A stretch of 64,000 bases of DNA, taken from positions 310,001 to 374,000 of the forward strand of contig JAEWPS010000038.1 in NCBI GenBank assembly GCA_023460515.1, in the 5' to 3' direction. Position numbers and translations under genes: made by a program. The DNA is from Bacillota bacterium. Its GTDB lineage: Bacteria > Bacillota > Clostridia > TANB77 > CAG-465. Positions 19,358 to 27,645 of this stretch are shown here, piece by piece. Within the stretch, counting starts at the first letter, position 1, and each line of letters opens with the position of its first letter. A model generated the notes under the pieces. That model saw only the letters and a list, made by a program, of their open reading frames with translations, was not told the origin of the DNA and did not search any database.

Positions 19358-19983
19358 AATACAGTGCCTCCAATTGAAATGTCCGGTCTAGTATAATTCA
19401 AAGTTAAATCTGCGATATTGTGCATTACAATTTTATATTCATTTCCTATTTTTTTAAACACAATTAATTCCATAATTCTTTGTGTAGTTGATACATTTGT
19501 TACTTTCCCATCGTATTTGTTTGTTTTTTCATCTCTTGTTGATGCTATTCTTTCATCTCTGTTCATTGTCATATTTAAGTCCAAAGTAACAGATATATAT
19601 GAATCATAAAAGCTATATTCGACTACATCCATTAATTGTTTATCATATTCTTTAAGCATATATTTTCCATAAAATTGTTTATCTAATCTTTGTTTATATA
19701 TTTCATAGATATCATTTAATTTATCGTCTGACACATATTTAGATAAATCTTGTTTCATTTGAGATAAATATTTATTATACTCATTAGTATCTATATTTTT
19801 ATCAATATTTCTATCTTCTTTTTCTAACATTGAATATTTATTATACGTATTTAAATACTCCTTAAATATTTCTTTAACATTCTTTTTATCCTTTGATTTT
19901 GACATTTCATCAGTTATAATAAATAAAGTTAAAAAAATGAATGTTAGAAGTATTAATATTATACCAAAATTTATTTTTTTCAT
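19354..19983 (-). CDS. Unrecognised membrane-anchored protein of the ABC operon
   Basis: I do not recognise this 209-residue protein. It has a single N-terminal membrane helix (about residues 5-23) without a lipobox, a charged helical region to about residue 110, then a beta-rich C-terminal part. It is first in the operon and overlaps the ATPase gene by 4 bases, with ribosome site GGAAGGGG. Its exported topology suggests an accessory or sensing subunit of the exporter; this is inference from position. Confidence 0.75.
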   Translation of the reverse strand: MKKINFGIILILLTFIFLTLFIITDEMSKSKDKKNVKEIFKEYLNTYNKYSMLEKEDRNIDKNIDTNEYNKYLSQMKQDLSKYVSDDKLNDIYEIYKQRLDKQFYGKYMLKEYDKQLMDVVEYSFYDSYISVTLDLNMTMNRDERIASTRDEKTNKYDGKVTNVSTTQRIMELIVFKKIGNEYKIVMHNIADLTLNYTRPDISIGGTVL

Positions 19984-20096
19984 TACATTACCCCTTCCTA
20001 CTAAAAAATAATAACTACATATTATTCATATATTTAAGTATATCATATATATTTTAATTTTCAAATATTTTACATATTTTTTACTAAAAAAGAAAA

Positions 20097-20124
20097 AGTA
20101 CAAGTTTTTTAACAAACCTGTACT
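20097..20124 (-). terminator. Terminator of the GT2 gene (repeat copy 2)
   Basis: The same hairpin as at 16895-16922 (arms AGTACAGG and CTTGTACT), with one base different over about 35 bases, followed by a T-rich run. A small AGGC-ATTTA-GCCT hairpin lies between it and the stop codon. Confidence 0.82.
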
Positions 20125-20147
20125 CCTTCTTAGGCATTTAGCCTTTA

Positions 20148-21389
20148 TTATATTAATTCTTCTATAGTTATATCTTCTATATGTTCAATTGGTTCCCATG
20201 TATGATCTTTTTTATATAAACTTACCATATTAATAGGAATCCATGATAGCATAAATAAAGATAATGTAAATACACCCTTTAAAGATTTTTTTATACTTTT
20301 ATTTTGTAATTTTAATACTAATATAGATAACACTACACAAGTTATATATCCAATTATAGCAAATAATCCTGCATTTTCAAATATTAATATAAATGCACCT
20401 GCAACTTTTATACGCATTAAAGCAACTGCAGCAAATAAAGCTACTACTATCGCAGATAATATTTGTACGACTGGAGCCATAAAAAACAATGACATATCTA
20501 CACATTGTGGTATTTTTTGTTTAATTCCAGTTTTTAAAAGTTTACCAGAATATCTATACAAGCATTGTAATGTACCAATTGACCAACGAGTTCTTTGTTT
20601 CCATGACTGAGAAAAAGTAAGTGGTTGTTCGTCATAAGTTATGGCATCATCAACAAATGCTATCTTAACATTATTTAAAGCGCAAATTGCTGCATATTCT
20701 ATATCCTCAGTTATAGTTACAGTATCAAAACCAAATTCATCTATAACTTCTTTAGAAATCATAAAACCTGTTCCATTTATTGATGCTGACCAACGCATAT
20801 TCATTCTAGCAGTATTGAAAAAATAGTTTTGTGTTAAATAGAATAACGAATAGCAACTCGAAATCCATGTGTTAGAAGCATTTTTACTGTCTCTAAAACC
20901 TTGTGCCACTTTATATCCACTACATAATGCATCGTTCATTCTATTTAAAAAATTACTATGAACTATATTATCCGCATCAAATATACAGTATGCTTCATAG
21001 TCATTCTCCATACTACTCATATATTTAAATGCATATTTTAAAACATCACCTTTAGATTTTATTACGCTATTACACTCTATAATTCTTGCACCAGCTTGTA
21101 ACGCTACGTCCGCAGTATCATCGGTGCAATTATTAGGTATAACGAAAATATCATATAACTTATCTGGATATTTTTGCTTCTTTAAACTATCTATAAGATT
21201 GCCTATTACCTTTGCTTCATTTCTTGCAGCAATTAGTATTGCAATTTTATGTTTAGCTTTATATCTTCTTATAACAATTTTGTTTTTAAATGCAAACAAA
21301 GACGTTATAAGATAGTATAATCCGTACATTAGTATATATACATTTATCGTGTAATACAATATCTTAAGTATATCTTTTATTAATTCCAA
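20148..21389 (-). CDS. Membrane glycosyltransferase family 2 (hyaluronan synthase-like)
   Basis: A processive-type GT2 enzyme of 413 residues. One N-terminal membrane helix (about 10-35) precedes the catalytic domain, which holds the nucleotide-sugar site with the DAD motif (residues 138-140), the TED acceptor motif (227-229) and QRTRW (265-269), all typical of cellulose, chitin and hyaluronan synthases. Three or four membrane helices follow from about residue 285. The start is a TTG at 21389 with an AAGGTGA ribosome site 8 bases upstream. It is likely to make or extend a surface polysaccharide; the sugar is unknown. Monocistronic. Confidence 0.9.
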   Translation of the reverse strand: MELIKDILKILYYTINVYILMYGLYYLITSLFAFKNKIVIRRYKAKHKIAILIAARNEAKVIGNLIDSLKKQKYPDKLYDIFVIPNNCTDDTADVALQAGARIIECNSVIKSKGDVLKYAFKYMSSMENDYEAYCIFDADNIVHSNFLNRMNDALCSGYKVAQGFRDSKNASNTWISSCYSLFYLTQNYFFNTARMNMRWSASINGTGFMISKEVIDEFGFDTVTITEDIEYAAICALNNVKIAFVDDAITYDEQPLTFSQSWKQRTRWSIGTLQCLYRYSGKLLKTGIKQKIPQCVDMSLFFMAPVVQILSAIVVALFAAVALMRIKVAGAFILIFENAGLFAIIGYITCVVLSILVLKLQNKSIKKSLKGVFTLSLFMLSWIPINMVSLYKKDHTWEPIEHIEDITIEELI

Positions 21390-21527
21390 GACTAATCACC
21401 TTATTTAATTATATCACTTATTTGCTATATTATCAATGTTTATCGCAAAATATTATGTAATTGATACAAAATCTCTTAAAAATAATATACACTTTATTGT
21501 TGAATTATAATACAATTAGTAAATATA

Positions 21528-21556
21528 TTGATTTTTTTAGATAAATACTATATAAT
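21528..21556 (+). promoter_or_regulatory. Promoter of the 81-residue gene
   Basis: TTGATT (21528-21533), a 17-base spacer and TATAAT (21551-21556). The ribosome site AGAGAGGTGG and an ATG follow within about 50 bases. Confidence 0.75.
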
Positions 21557-21608
21557 ATATACGTAATATAGTATATTTACCAAACTTTATTAAGAGAGGT
21601 GGTTATCT

Positions 21609-21854
21609 ATGCATTTTAAAAAACGCAAAAAAAATCTTATGAGGGTAAATTTTATATCTTATGCAATTAGTATTAAAGAAACATTATTAAATCAGATACT
21701 ATATGAAAATTGCAGGAACAGAGAATATTTTGAGAAGCACTATGATGATTTATTTAGAAAATATGCAGATTGTGTAAGCGCTTCAAATTATAATGAGATT
21801 TGTTCAAAATTTGTTTATTCTGTTTATAAGTTGGTACCAGTATATGAAACGTGA
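21609..21854 (+). CDS. Small unrecognised basic protein
   Basis: An 81-residue protein that I do not recognise. It opens with a lysine/arginine cluster (HFKKRKKNL) and contains three cysteines and many aromatic residues; no membrane helix is evident. Reality is supported by a consensus promoter, an AGAGAGGTGG ribosome site and a perfect 15-bp terminator straight after the stop. It is one of the few plus-strand genes and stands alone between the GT2 and nifS genes. No function is proposed. Confidence 0.72.
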   Translation: MHFKKRKKNLMRVNFISYAISIKETLLNQILYENCRNREYFEKHYDDLFRKYADCVSASNYNEICSKFVYSVYKLVPVYET

Positions 21855-21861
21855 TTACAAT

Positions 21862-21901
21862 AAAAAATAAAGTTAATTTTAAATTTTTAACTTTATTTTT
21901 T
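21862..21901. terminator. Bidirectional terminator between the small gene and nifS
   Basis: A perfect 15-bp stem (21862-21876 with 21887-21901) bounded by A and T runs, between convergent genes; it can act on both strands. Confidence 0.9.
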
Positions 21902-21909
21902 ATTGTATT

Positions 21910-23058
21910 TCAAATATTGCTTCTTAATTTATTTATAATTTCAGTTAAATTAGATACAATAAAATCTATGTCTTCAGTAGTATTTTCTTCTCCTAAAGTT
22001 ATTCTAAGTGAACAGTATGTTACATCTGAATTCATGCCTATTGCAACTAATACATGTGAAGGATTTGAATTACCAGAAGTACAGGCACTACCACTAGAAG
22101 CACATATACCAGCATCATCTAGCATAAATAAAAGTGAAGATACTTGAATACCTTTAATAGATATGTTAATATTTCCCGGTAATCTCTTATGCCTATGTCC
22201 ATTTAATATAACTCCTGGTATATTATCCATTATTTTATTAATACAATATTCCCTTAAACTAAGTAATTTTTCATTGTAACTGTCTATATTATTATTTGCT
22301 ATTTCAATCGCTTTTCCAAGTCCAACTATCCCAGGAACATTTTCGGTTCCAGCTCTTTTATTTTTTTCTTGGTGTCCACCCGTTATAATAGGATCAAATT
22401 TTATTCCCTTTCTAATGTATAAAGCTCCAACACCTTTTGGACCATAGAATTTATGTGCAGATAGACTGAGTGCATCTATATACATTTTTTCTGTATTTAT
22501 GTGGACATTTCCTATAGCTTGAACCGCATCTGTATGAAAATATATACCACTACTTCTAGCGATTTCACCTATTTCCTGAATTGGTTGAATAGTACCTATC
22601 TCATTATTTGCAAACATCACAGAAATAAGCACAGTCGTAGGTTTTATAGCACTTTTTACATTTTCTACACTTATTAATCCATATTCATCCACATCTAAAT
22701 ATGTTACTTCAAACCCTTCTTTTTCTAATCGTTTACAAGTTTCAAGTATTCCTAAATGTTCAATTTTAGTAGTTATTATGTGATTACCTCTTTCTTTATT
22801 GGCTCTAGCTATTCCAAGTAAAGCTAAATTGTCTGACTCACTTCCACCAGCAGTAAAATATATCTCCGATTCATCACAAACAAGAGCATCACTTACCTGT
22901 TTTCTTGCTTTTTCTATTGCCTCTTTAGATTCTACTCCCTTACTATATATGGATGAAGCGTTACCATATTTTTCAGTGAAATATGGTAACATTTCATTTA
23001 AAACTTCTTTTTTTACATATGTTGTAGCACTATGATCTACATATATTATTTTCTTCAT
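21910..23058 (-). CDS. nifS: Cysteine desulfurase (NifS/IscS family)
   Basis: A pyridoxal-phosphate enzyme that takes sulfur from cysteine as a persulfide for iron-sulfur clusters or tRNA thiolation. K203 in SAHKFYGPKG forms the cofactor Schiff base, and C326 in SGSACTSGN is the persulfide cysteine in a mobile loop. The 382-residue length fits group I enzymes. No iscU, nifU or mnmA lies next to it; it follows ileS. Its ribosome site lies within the 3' arm of a hairpin (23065-23100), so translation may depend on that structure. Confidence 0.93.
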   Translation of the reverse strand: MKKIIYVDHSATTYVKKEVLNEMLPYFTEKYGNASSIYSKGVESKEAIEKARKQVSDALVCDESEIYFTAGGSESDNLALLGIARANKERGNHIITTKIEHLGILETCKRLEKEGFEVTYLDVDEYGLISVENVKSAIKPTTVLISVMFANNEIGTIQPIQEIGEIARSSGIYFHTDAVQAIGNVHINTEKMYIDALSLSAHKFYGPKGVGALYIRKGIKFDPIITGGHQEKNKRAGTENVPGIVGLGKAIEIANNNIDSYNEKLLSLREYCINKIMDNIPGVILNGHRHKRLPGNINISIKGIQVSSLLFMLDDAGICASSGSACTSGNSNPSHVLVAIGMNSDVTYCSLRITLGEENTTEDIDFIVSNLTEIINKLRSNI

Positions 23059-23064
23059 AAAAAC

Positions 23065-23100
23065 ATCACTCTTTCTATAATATTATATAAAAAGAGTGAT
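23065..23100 (-). terminator. Hairpin between ileS and nifS overlapping the nifS ribosome site
   Basis: A perfect 10-bp stem, ATCACTCTTT with AAAGAGTGAT, followed on the minus strand by G and five T residues, then the nifS ATG. The only plausible nifS ribosome site (GAGTGA) is inside the 3' arm. It may be a partial terminator for the upstream operon and a translational gate for nifS. Confidence 0.65.
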
Positions 23101-23107
23101 TTGTTTG

Positions 23108-25912
23108 TTACATGTTATCTATGCATTTTTTACATATTGTTCTATGTACTTGATCTCTACCTACATCTGATGCGTAAGTCCAACATCTTGCACATTTAGT
23201 TCCATATGCTTTTTCAACTACGATTTTTCTTTCGTTAGAATCTATTATTTCAAATTCAGATACTATTGTAACCAATTTTAAATTTTCGATATTTTCTTTT
23301 ATAAACTCAAATTCTTCTCCTGTTGTATAAATAGTTATCATTGCATCCAATGAAGAACCTATAAGTTTGCTAGCTCTTGCTTCTTCTAAGTATTTTGCAG
23401 TTTCTTCCTTTATGTCAAATATCTTATCCCATTTTTCAATTAAAACGTCATTATTATATTCACTTCTTTGAGTTGGAAAACCAGCCATTAATACACTTAT
23501 AAACTCTTCTTTAGTTTTATGAGTCATAAATGTCCATACTTCTTCTGCAGTAAAGCAAAGTATTGGTGCCATTAAACGAACTAAAACTCTAAGTATATCG
23601 TTCATTGTAGATTGAGTACTTCTTCTTAATGGATGATCTTTTCTAAATGTGTATAATCTATCTTTCATAACATCAAGATACTTACTACTTAATTCTACTG
23701 TACAAAATCTATGTAACTCACTATATATTAAGTGAAAATCATAATTTTCATATGCATCAACTATATATTCAATTAGTTTATTTATTTTATACATCATATA
23801 TTTATCTAGTTCATCTCTATTTTCGTATTCAACAATATCTGTATTTATATTAAAATCACTTAAGTTACCAAGTAAAAATCTTATAGTATTTCTAAGCTTC
23901 TTATATACTTCTGAAACTTGAAGAAGTATATCTTTAGATATTCTAACATCACTTTGGTAATCTGCTGAAACTGACCATAATCTTAATATATCTGCACCAT
24001 ACTCTTTAATTATCTCAAGTGGATCAACTCCATTACCTAAAGATTTAGACATTTTTCTGCCTTCTCCATCTAGTACCATACCGTGTGTTAATACTTGCTT
24101 ATATGGAGCTTTACCTTTTGTTGCAACAGATGTAAGAAGTGATGATTGAAACCATCCTCTATATTGATCATTTCCTTCTAAATACATATCCGCAAATTCT
24201 TGATTTATTTCATATTTTGGATTTTGTAATATTCCAGCATGTGTACTTCCAGAATCAAACCAAACATCCATTATATCTGTTTCTTTTATAAATTCAGTAC
24301 ATCCACATTCACATTTTGCTTTACCTTGTAATATTTGCTCTGATGTTAAATCATACCACATATTAGAACCATTAACTCTTACTAATGTTTTTATTCTTTG
24401 TATAATATCTTCAGATATTAATTCTTTAGAGCAATCCTTACAATAGAATATTGGAATTGGAACTCCCCAAACTCTTTGTCTTGAGATACACCAATCTGAT
24501 CTATCTTTTACCATATTAGTCATTCTTTCATTTCCCCAAGATGGTATCCATTTTACATTATCTATTTCTTTTAGTACATTATCTCTAAATTTATCTACTG
24601 AAGCAAACCATTGAGTAGTTGCTCTATATATTACTGGATTTTTACATCTCCAACAATGTGGATAAGAGTGATTTAATTTTTTCTTTGCAAATAAGAAACC
24701 TGTGCTAGCAAGATGATTTATTATTTTACCATTTGCATCACTATATTTAAGTCCAGAAAATAGTCCAGCTTCATCTGTCATAAACCCTTTACTATCTACA
24801 GGAACTATTGTTTCTATATCTCCATATCTTTTACACGCTAAATTATCTTCATGACCATGTCCTGGCGCAGTATGAACTAAACCAGTACCAGCATCTAAAC
24901 TTACTATTAAATCATTATCTGATCCTAATATAACTCTTGATGTTTTGTGTGAATCTAGAGGTTTTAAACATTTAATATTTTCTAAATCCGAACCAAGTAT
25001 TTCTCCAACTATATTGTATGAAACTACTGATCCTTCTTCCATTACTTTTTCAACTAAATCTTTTGCTATTATATATCTATTTTCTACGCCATCTTCATTA
25101 ACAGCAACTATTGCATATGTAAATGAAGAATTTACAGTTATAGCTTGGTTACCAGGTAGTGTCCAAGGTGTTGTAGTCCATATTAATAAATATGTATTTT
25201 CTAAATTACCATATTTACTCAATAGTCCTTTATCCTCAGATACTCTAAATTTAACAAATATTGATGTTGTTTCATGATCTGCATATTCTATTTCTGCCTC
25301 AGCAAGAGCTGTTTCACAATCACTACACCAATAAACTGGTTTCAAATCTCTATAAATATATCCTTTTTTGTACATATCCCAAAATACTTGTATTTGTTCA
25401 GCTTCAAAATCTGGATCTAAAGTAACATATTTATTTTTTTCATAATCACCTAAACCACCTAATCTTATAAATTGATTAGCTTGATTTTTAACAGCATTAA
25501 GCGCAAAATCTTTACAGATTTCTCTAAATTTTACTACACCTACATCATCTTTAAATATTTTCTTTTCTACTTGAACCTTTTTCTCTATAGGTAATCCATG
25601 TGTATCCCAACCTGGAACATATGGTGAATAGTATCCATTCATTGTTTTATATCTAACAATTATATCTTTTAAAACTTTATTTAATGAGTGACCCATATGT
25701 ATGTCTCCATTGGCATATGGTGGTCCATCATGAAGTATAAAAGTTTTACCTGTTTTTTTATTTTTTTCTAATACTTTCTTATATACGTGTTGCTCTTGCA
25801 TTTTTTGTAAAAAATGTGGCTCTCTTTCTGGTAAATTTCCTCTCATTGGAAACGCAGTTTGAGGCAAATTAAGTGTGCTTGTATAATCTTCTTTTTGTTT
25901 ATTTTCTTGCAT
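23108..25912 (-). CDS. ileS: Isoleucyl-tRNA synthetase
   Basis: Charges tRNA-Ile with isoleucine. The 934-residue class I synthetase has the HIGH signature as HMGH (residues 72-75, in PPYANGDIHMGH), the KMSKS loop in GRKMSKSLGNG, an editing domain between them, and a C-terminal zinc finger with CARCW and CKKC. This bacterial-type length is normal. The ATG follows AAGGGAGA. It starts 31 bases after gltX ends. No T-box leader fits in that gap, so regulation probably acts at the head of the operon. Confidence 0.97.
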   Translation of the reverse strand: MQENKQKEDYTSTLNLPQTAFPMRGNLPEREPHFLQKMQEQHVYKKVLEKNKKTGKTFILHDGPPYANGDIHMGHSLNKVLKDIIVRYKTMNGYYSPYVPGWDTHGLPIEKKVQVEKKIFKDDVGVVKFREICKDFALNAVKNQANQFIRLGGLGDYEKNKYVTLDPDFEAEQIQVFWDMYKKGYIYRDLKPVYWCSDCETALAEAEIEYADHETTSIFVKFRVSEDKGLLSKYGNLENTYLLIWTTTPWTLPGNQAITVNSSFTYAIVAVNEDGVENRYIIAKDLVEKVMEEGSVVSYNIVGEILGSDLENIKCLKPLDSHKTSRVILGSDNDLIVSLDAGTGLVHTAPGHGHEDNLACKRYGDIETIVPVDSKGFMTDEAGLFSGLKYSDANGKIINHLASTGFLFAKKKLNHSYPHCWRCKNPVIYRATTQWFASVDKFRDNVLKEIDNVKWIPSWGNERMTNMVKDRSDWCISRQRVWGVPIPIFYCKDCSKELISEDIIQRIKTLVRVNGSNMWYDLTSEQILQGKAKCECGCTEFIKETDIMDVWFDSGSTHAGILQNPKYEINQEFADMYLEGNDQYRGWFQSSLLTSVATKGKAPYKQVLTHGMVLDGEGRKMSKSLGNGVDPLEIIKEYGADILRLWSVSADYQSDVRISKDILLQVSEVYKKLRNTIRFLLGNLSDFNINTDIVEYENRDELDKYMMYKINKLIEYIVDAYENYDFHLIYSELHRFCTVELSSKYLDVMKDRLYTFRKDHPLRRSTQSTMNDILRVLVRLMAPILCFTAEEVWTFMTHKTKEEFISVLMAGFPTQRSEYNNDVLIEKWDKIFDIKEETAKYLEEARASKLIGSSLDAMITIYTTGEEFEFIKENIENLKLVTIVSEFEIIDSNERKIVVEKAYGTKCARCWTYASDVGRDQVHRTICKKCIDNM

Positions 25913-25943
25913 AATAATTATCTCCCTTCTATTTAATCTATTA

Positions 25944-27611
25944 TTAAATATTTCTTATGCAGCTATTTATTCTATCTTTTACTTTCGATTCGCCTAGAAC
26001 CTGCATAATGGCATATATATCCGGTGTGTTTTTTCTATTTGTAATACTTATTCGCACAATACCAGCTATATCTGAAACATTTCCAATATATTTTTCTGGA
26101 TTTAATTTATATTCTTTCATATCTGTACAAAATCCAAGTGATTCTGCTACCGATTTTATTCCGCTAAACCATAGTTCTTTATCATCATTATGATTATATA
26201 CTTCTAAATATTTATTAAGTACTTGTTTTACTAAATCTTTATTTATCTTATCTGTATACTCAAAATTATATCCATTTTGTAAATCTTCTTCAAATTTTTG
26301 TTCAAAGAAATATACAAAACTTGTTAATACGTCTTCATATTTCACTAAATCTTTACGTATTTTTTTAACATTATCTCTCTCAATACCTAACATTTTCAAG
26401 CTATATTCTAAATCTAAATTTAACAAATTAAATATTTCAATGTTATATTCTTTTGCCCAAATTAATATTTTATCTAATAATTCTTTTGAAGAAAGTTTTG
26501 CTATATACTCTTTACTAATATCATTTAGTTTAAACATATCAAAAAGTGCACCTGCACTATTCATTTTTTCTAATCTTACAGTAAATTCAAACATATCTTT
26601 ATCTTGATTTTTTATTCTCCATGGTTCATAGTCAGAATTTATAACAGAAAGTAAATATTCAATTACCGCTTCAATAGGGTAACCACCTTTTAAGAAAAAT
26701 GAAACTGCTGCCTCTTTATCTTTACGTTTACTTAATTTTCTTTTACTTGTTCCGTCTTGTACCATAATTGAAGGAAAATGTGCAAATTTAGGAAGTTCAA
26801 ATCCCATTTTTGCAAACAATTCCAAATGTATTGGTACAGATGGTATCCACTCTTCACCTCTCATTACATGAGTTGTTCTCATAAAATGATCATCAACAAC
26901 ATGAGCAAAATGATAAGTTGGTAAATTATCTGATTTTATTATAACTATATCTTGATCATTTTCAGCTATCTCTATTTTTCCTCTAATTAAATCATTAAAA
27001 GATACTTTTTTTAGATGACTCCCAGATGATTTCATCCTAACTATGTAATTTTCACCAGATTTTACTCTTTCAATCATTTCTTCAACTGATATATTTCTGC
27101 ATCTTGCATATATCCCATAGTATCCAGGAATTTGTTTGTTTTTTTCTTGCATTTCTCTAGTTACATTTAACATTTCACTAGTACAAAAGCAAGGATAAGC
27201 CAAACCTAAACTTACTAAATGTTTAGCACATATTTTATATATTTCTTCTCTTTGACTTTGAGTGTATGGACCATAATCACCTAATTCTTCAGTGTCACTC
27301 ATTACTCCTTCATTTGGTAATATTCCAAATTTCTTCATTTCTGAAGTTAATAATGTTACACTTCCATCTACTTCTCTTTTTTTATCTGTATCTTCTATTC
27401 TTAAGTAAAAAATGCCTCCTGTTTGATCAGCTATTCGCTTATTTACTAAAGATGTAAACAGTGCACCTGTATGTAAAAAACCAGTTGGAGAAGGTGCAAA
27501 TCTAGTAACTGCACCTTCTATATTTCTTTTAGGATATTTATTTTCTAAATCTTCAACTGTATTATTTATTTCAGGAAACATTAGATTACTAAGTTCTATA
27601 TATTTTTCCAT
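25944..27611 (-). CDS. gltX: Glutamyl-tRNA synthetase
   Basis: Charges tRNA-Glu (and possibly tRNA-Gln, if an amidotransferase exists elsewhere). The HIGH-type motif lies in FAPSPTGFLHTGAL (about residues 38-51) and the KMSKS-type motif in SKRKLSKRKD. At 555 residues it is longer than the usual form of about 480, with an extended N terminus and C-terminal anticodon-binding region, as in a clostridial subgroup. It lies between rnj (34 bases upstream) and ileS (31 bases downstream), so these look like one transcript. Confidence 0.93.
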   Translation of the reverse strand: MEKYIELSNLMFPEINNTVEDLENKYPKRNIEGAVTRFAPSPTGFLHTGALFTSLVNKRIADQTGGIFYLRIEDTDKKREVDGSVTLLTSEMKKFGILPNEGVMSDTEELGDYGPYTQSQREEIYKICAKHLVSLGLAYPCFCTSEMLNVTREMQEKNKQIPGYYGIYARCRNISVEEMIERVKSGENYIVRMKSSGSHLKKVSFNDLIRGKIEIAENDQDIVIIKSDNLPTYHFAHVVDDHFMRTTHVMRGEEWIPSVPIHLELFAKMGFELPKFAHFPSIMVQDGTSKRKLSKRKDKEAAVSFFLKGGYPIEAVIEYLLSVINSDYEPWRIKNQDKDMFEFTVRLEKMNSAGALFDMFKLNDISKEYIAKLSSKELLDKILIWAKEYNIEIFNLLNLDLEYSLKMLGIERDNVKKIRKDLVKYEDVLTSFVYFFEQKFEEDLQNGYNFEYTDKINKDLVKQVLNKYLEVYNHNDDKELWFSGIKSVAESLGFCTDMKEYKLNPEKYIGNVSDIAGIVRISITNRKNTPDIYAIMQVLGESKVKDRINSCIRNI

Positions 27612-27645
27612 CGCTTATCCACCCATCTTTACGTTATTTATCTAT

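Noticed and set aside
25913..25943. Possible T-box upstream of ileS
   Set aside because: Only 31 bases separate ileS from gltX, too few for a T-box.
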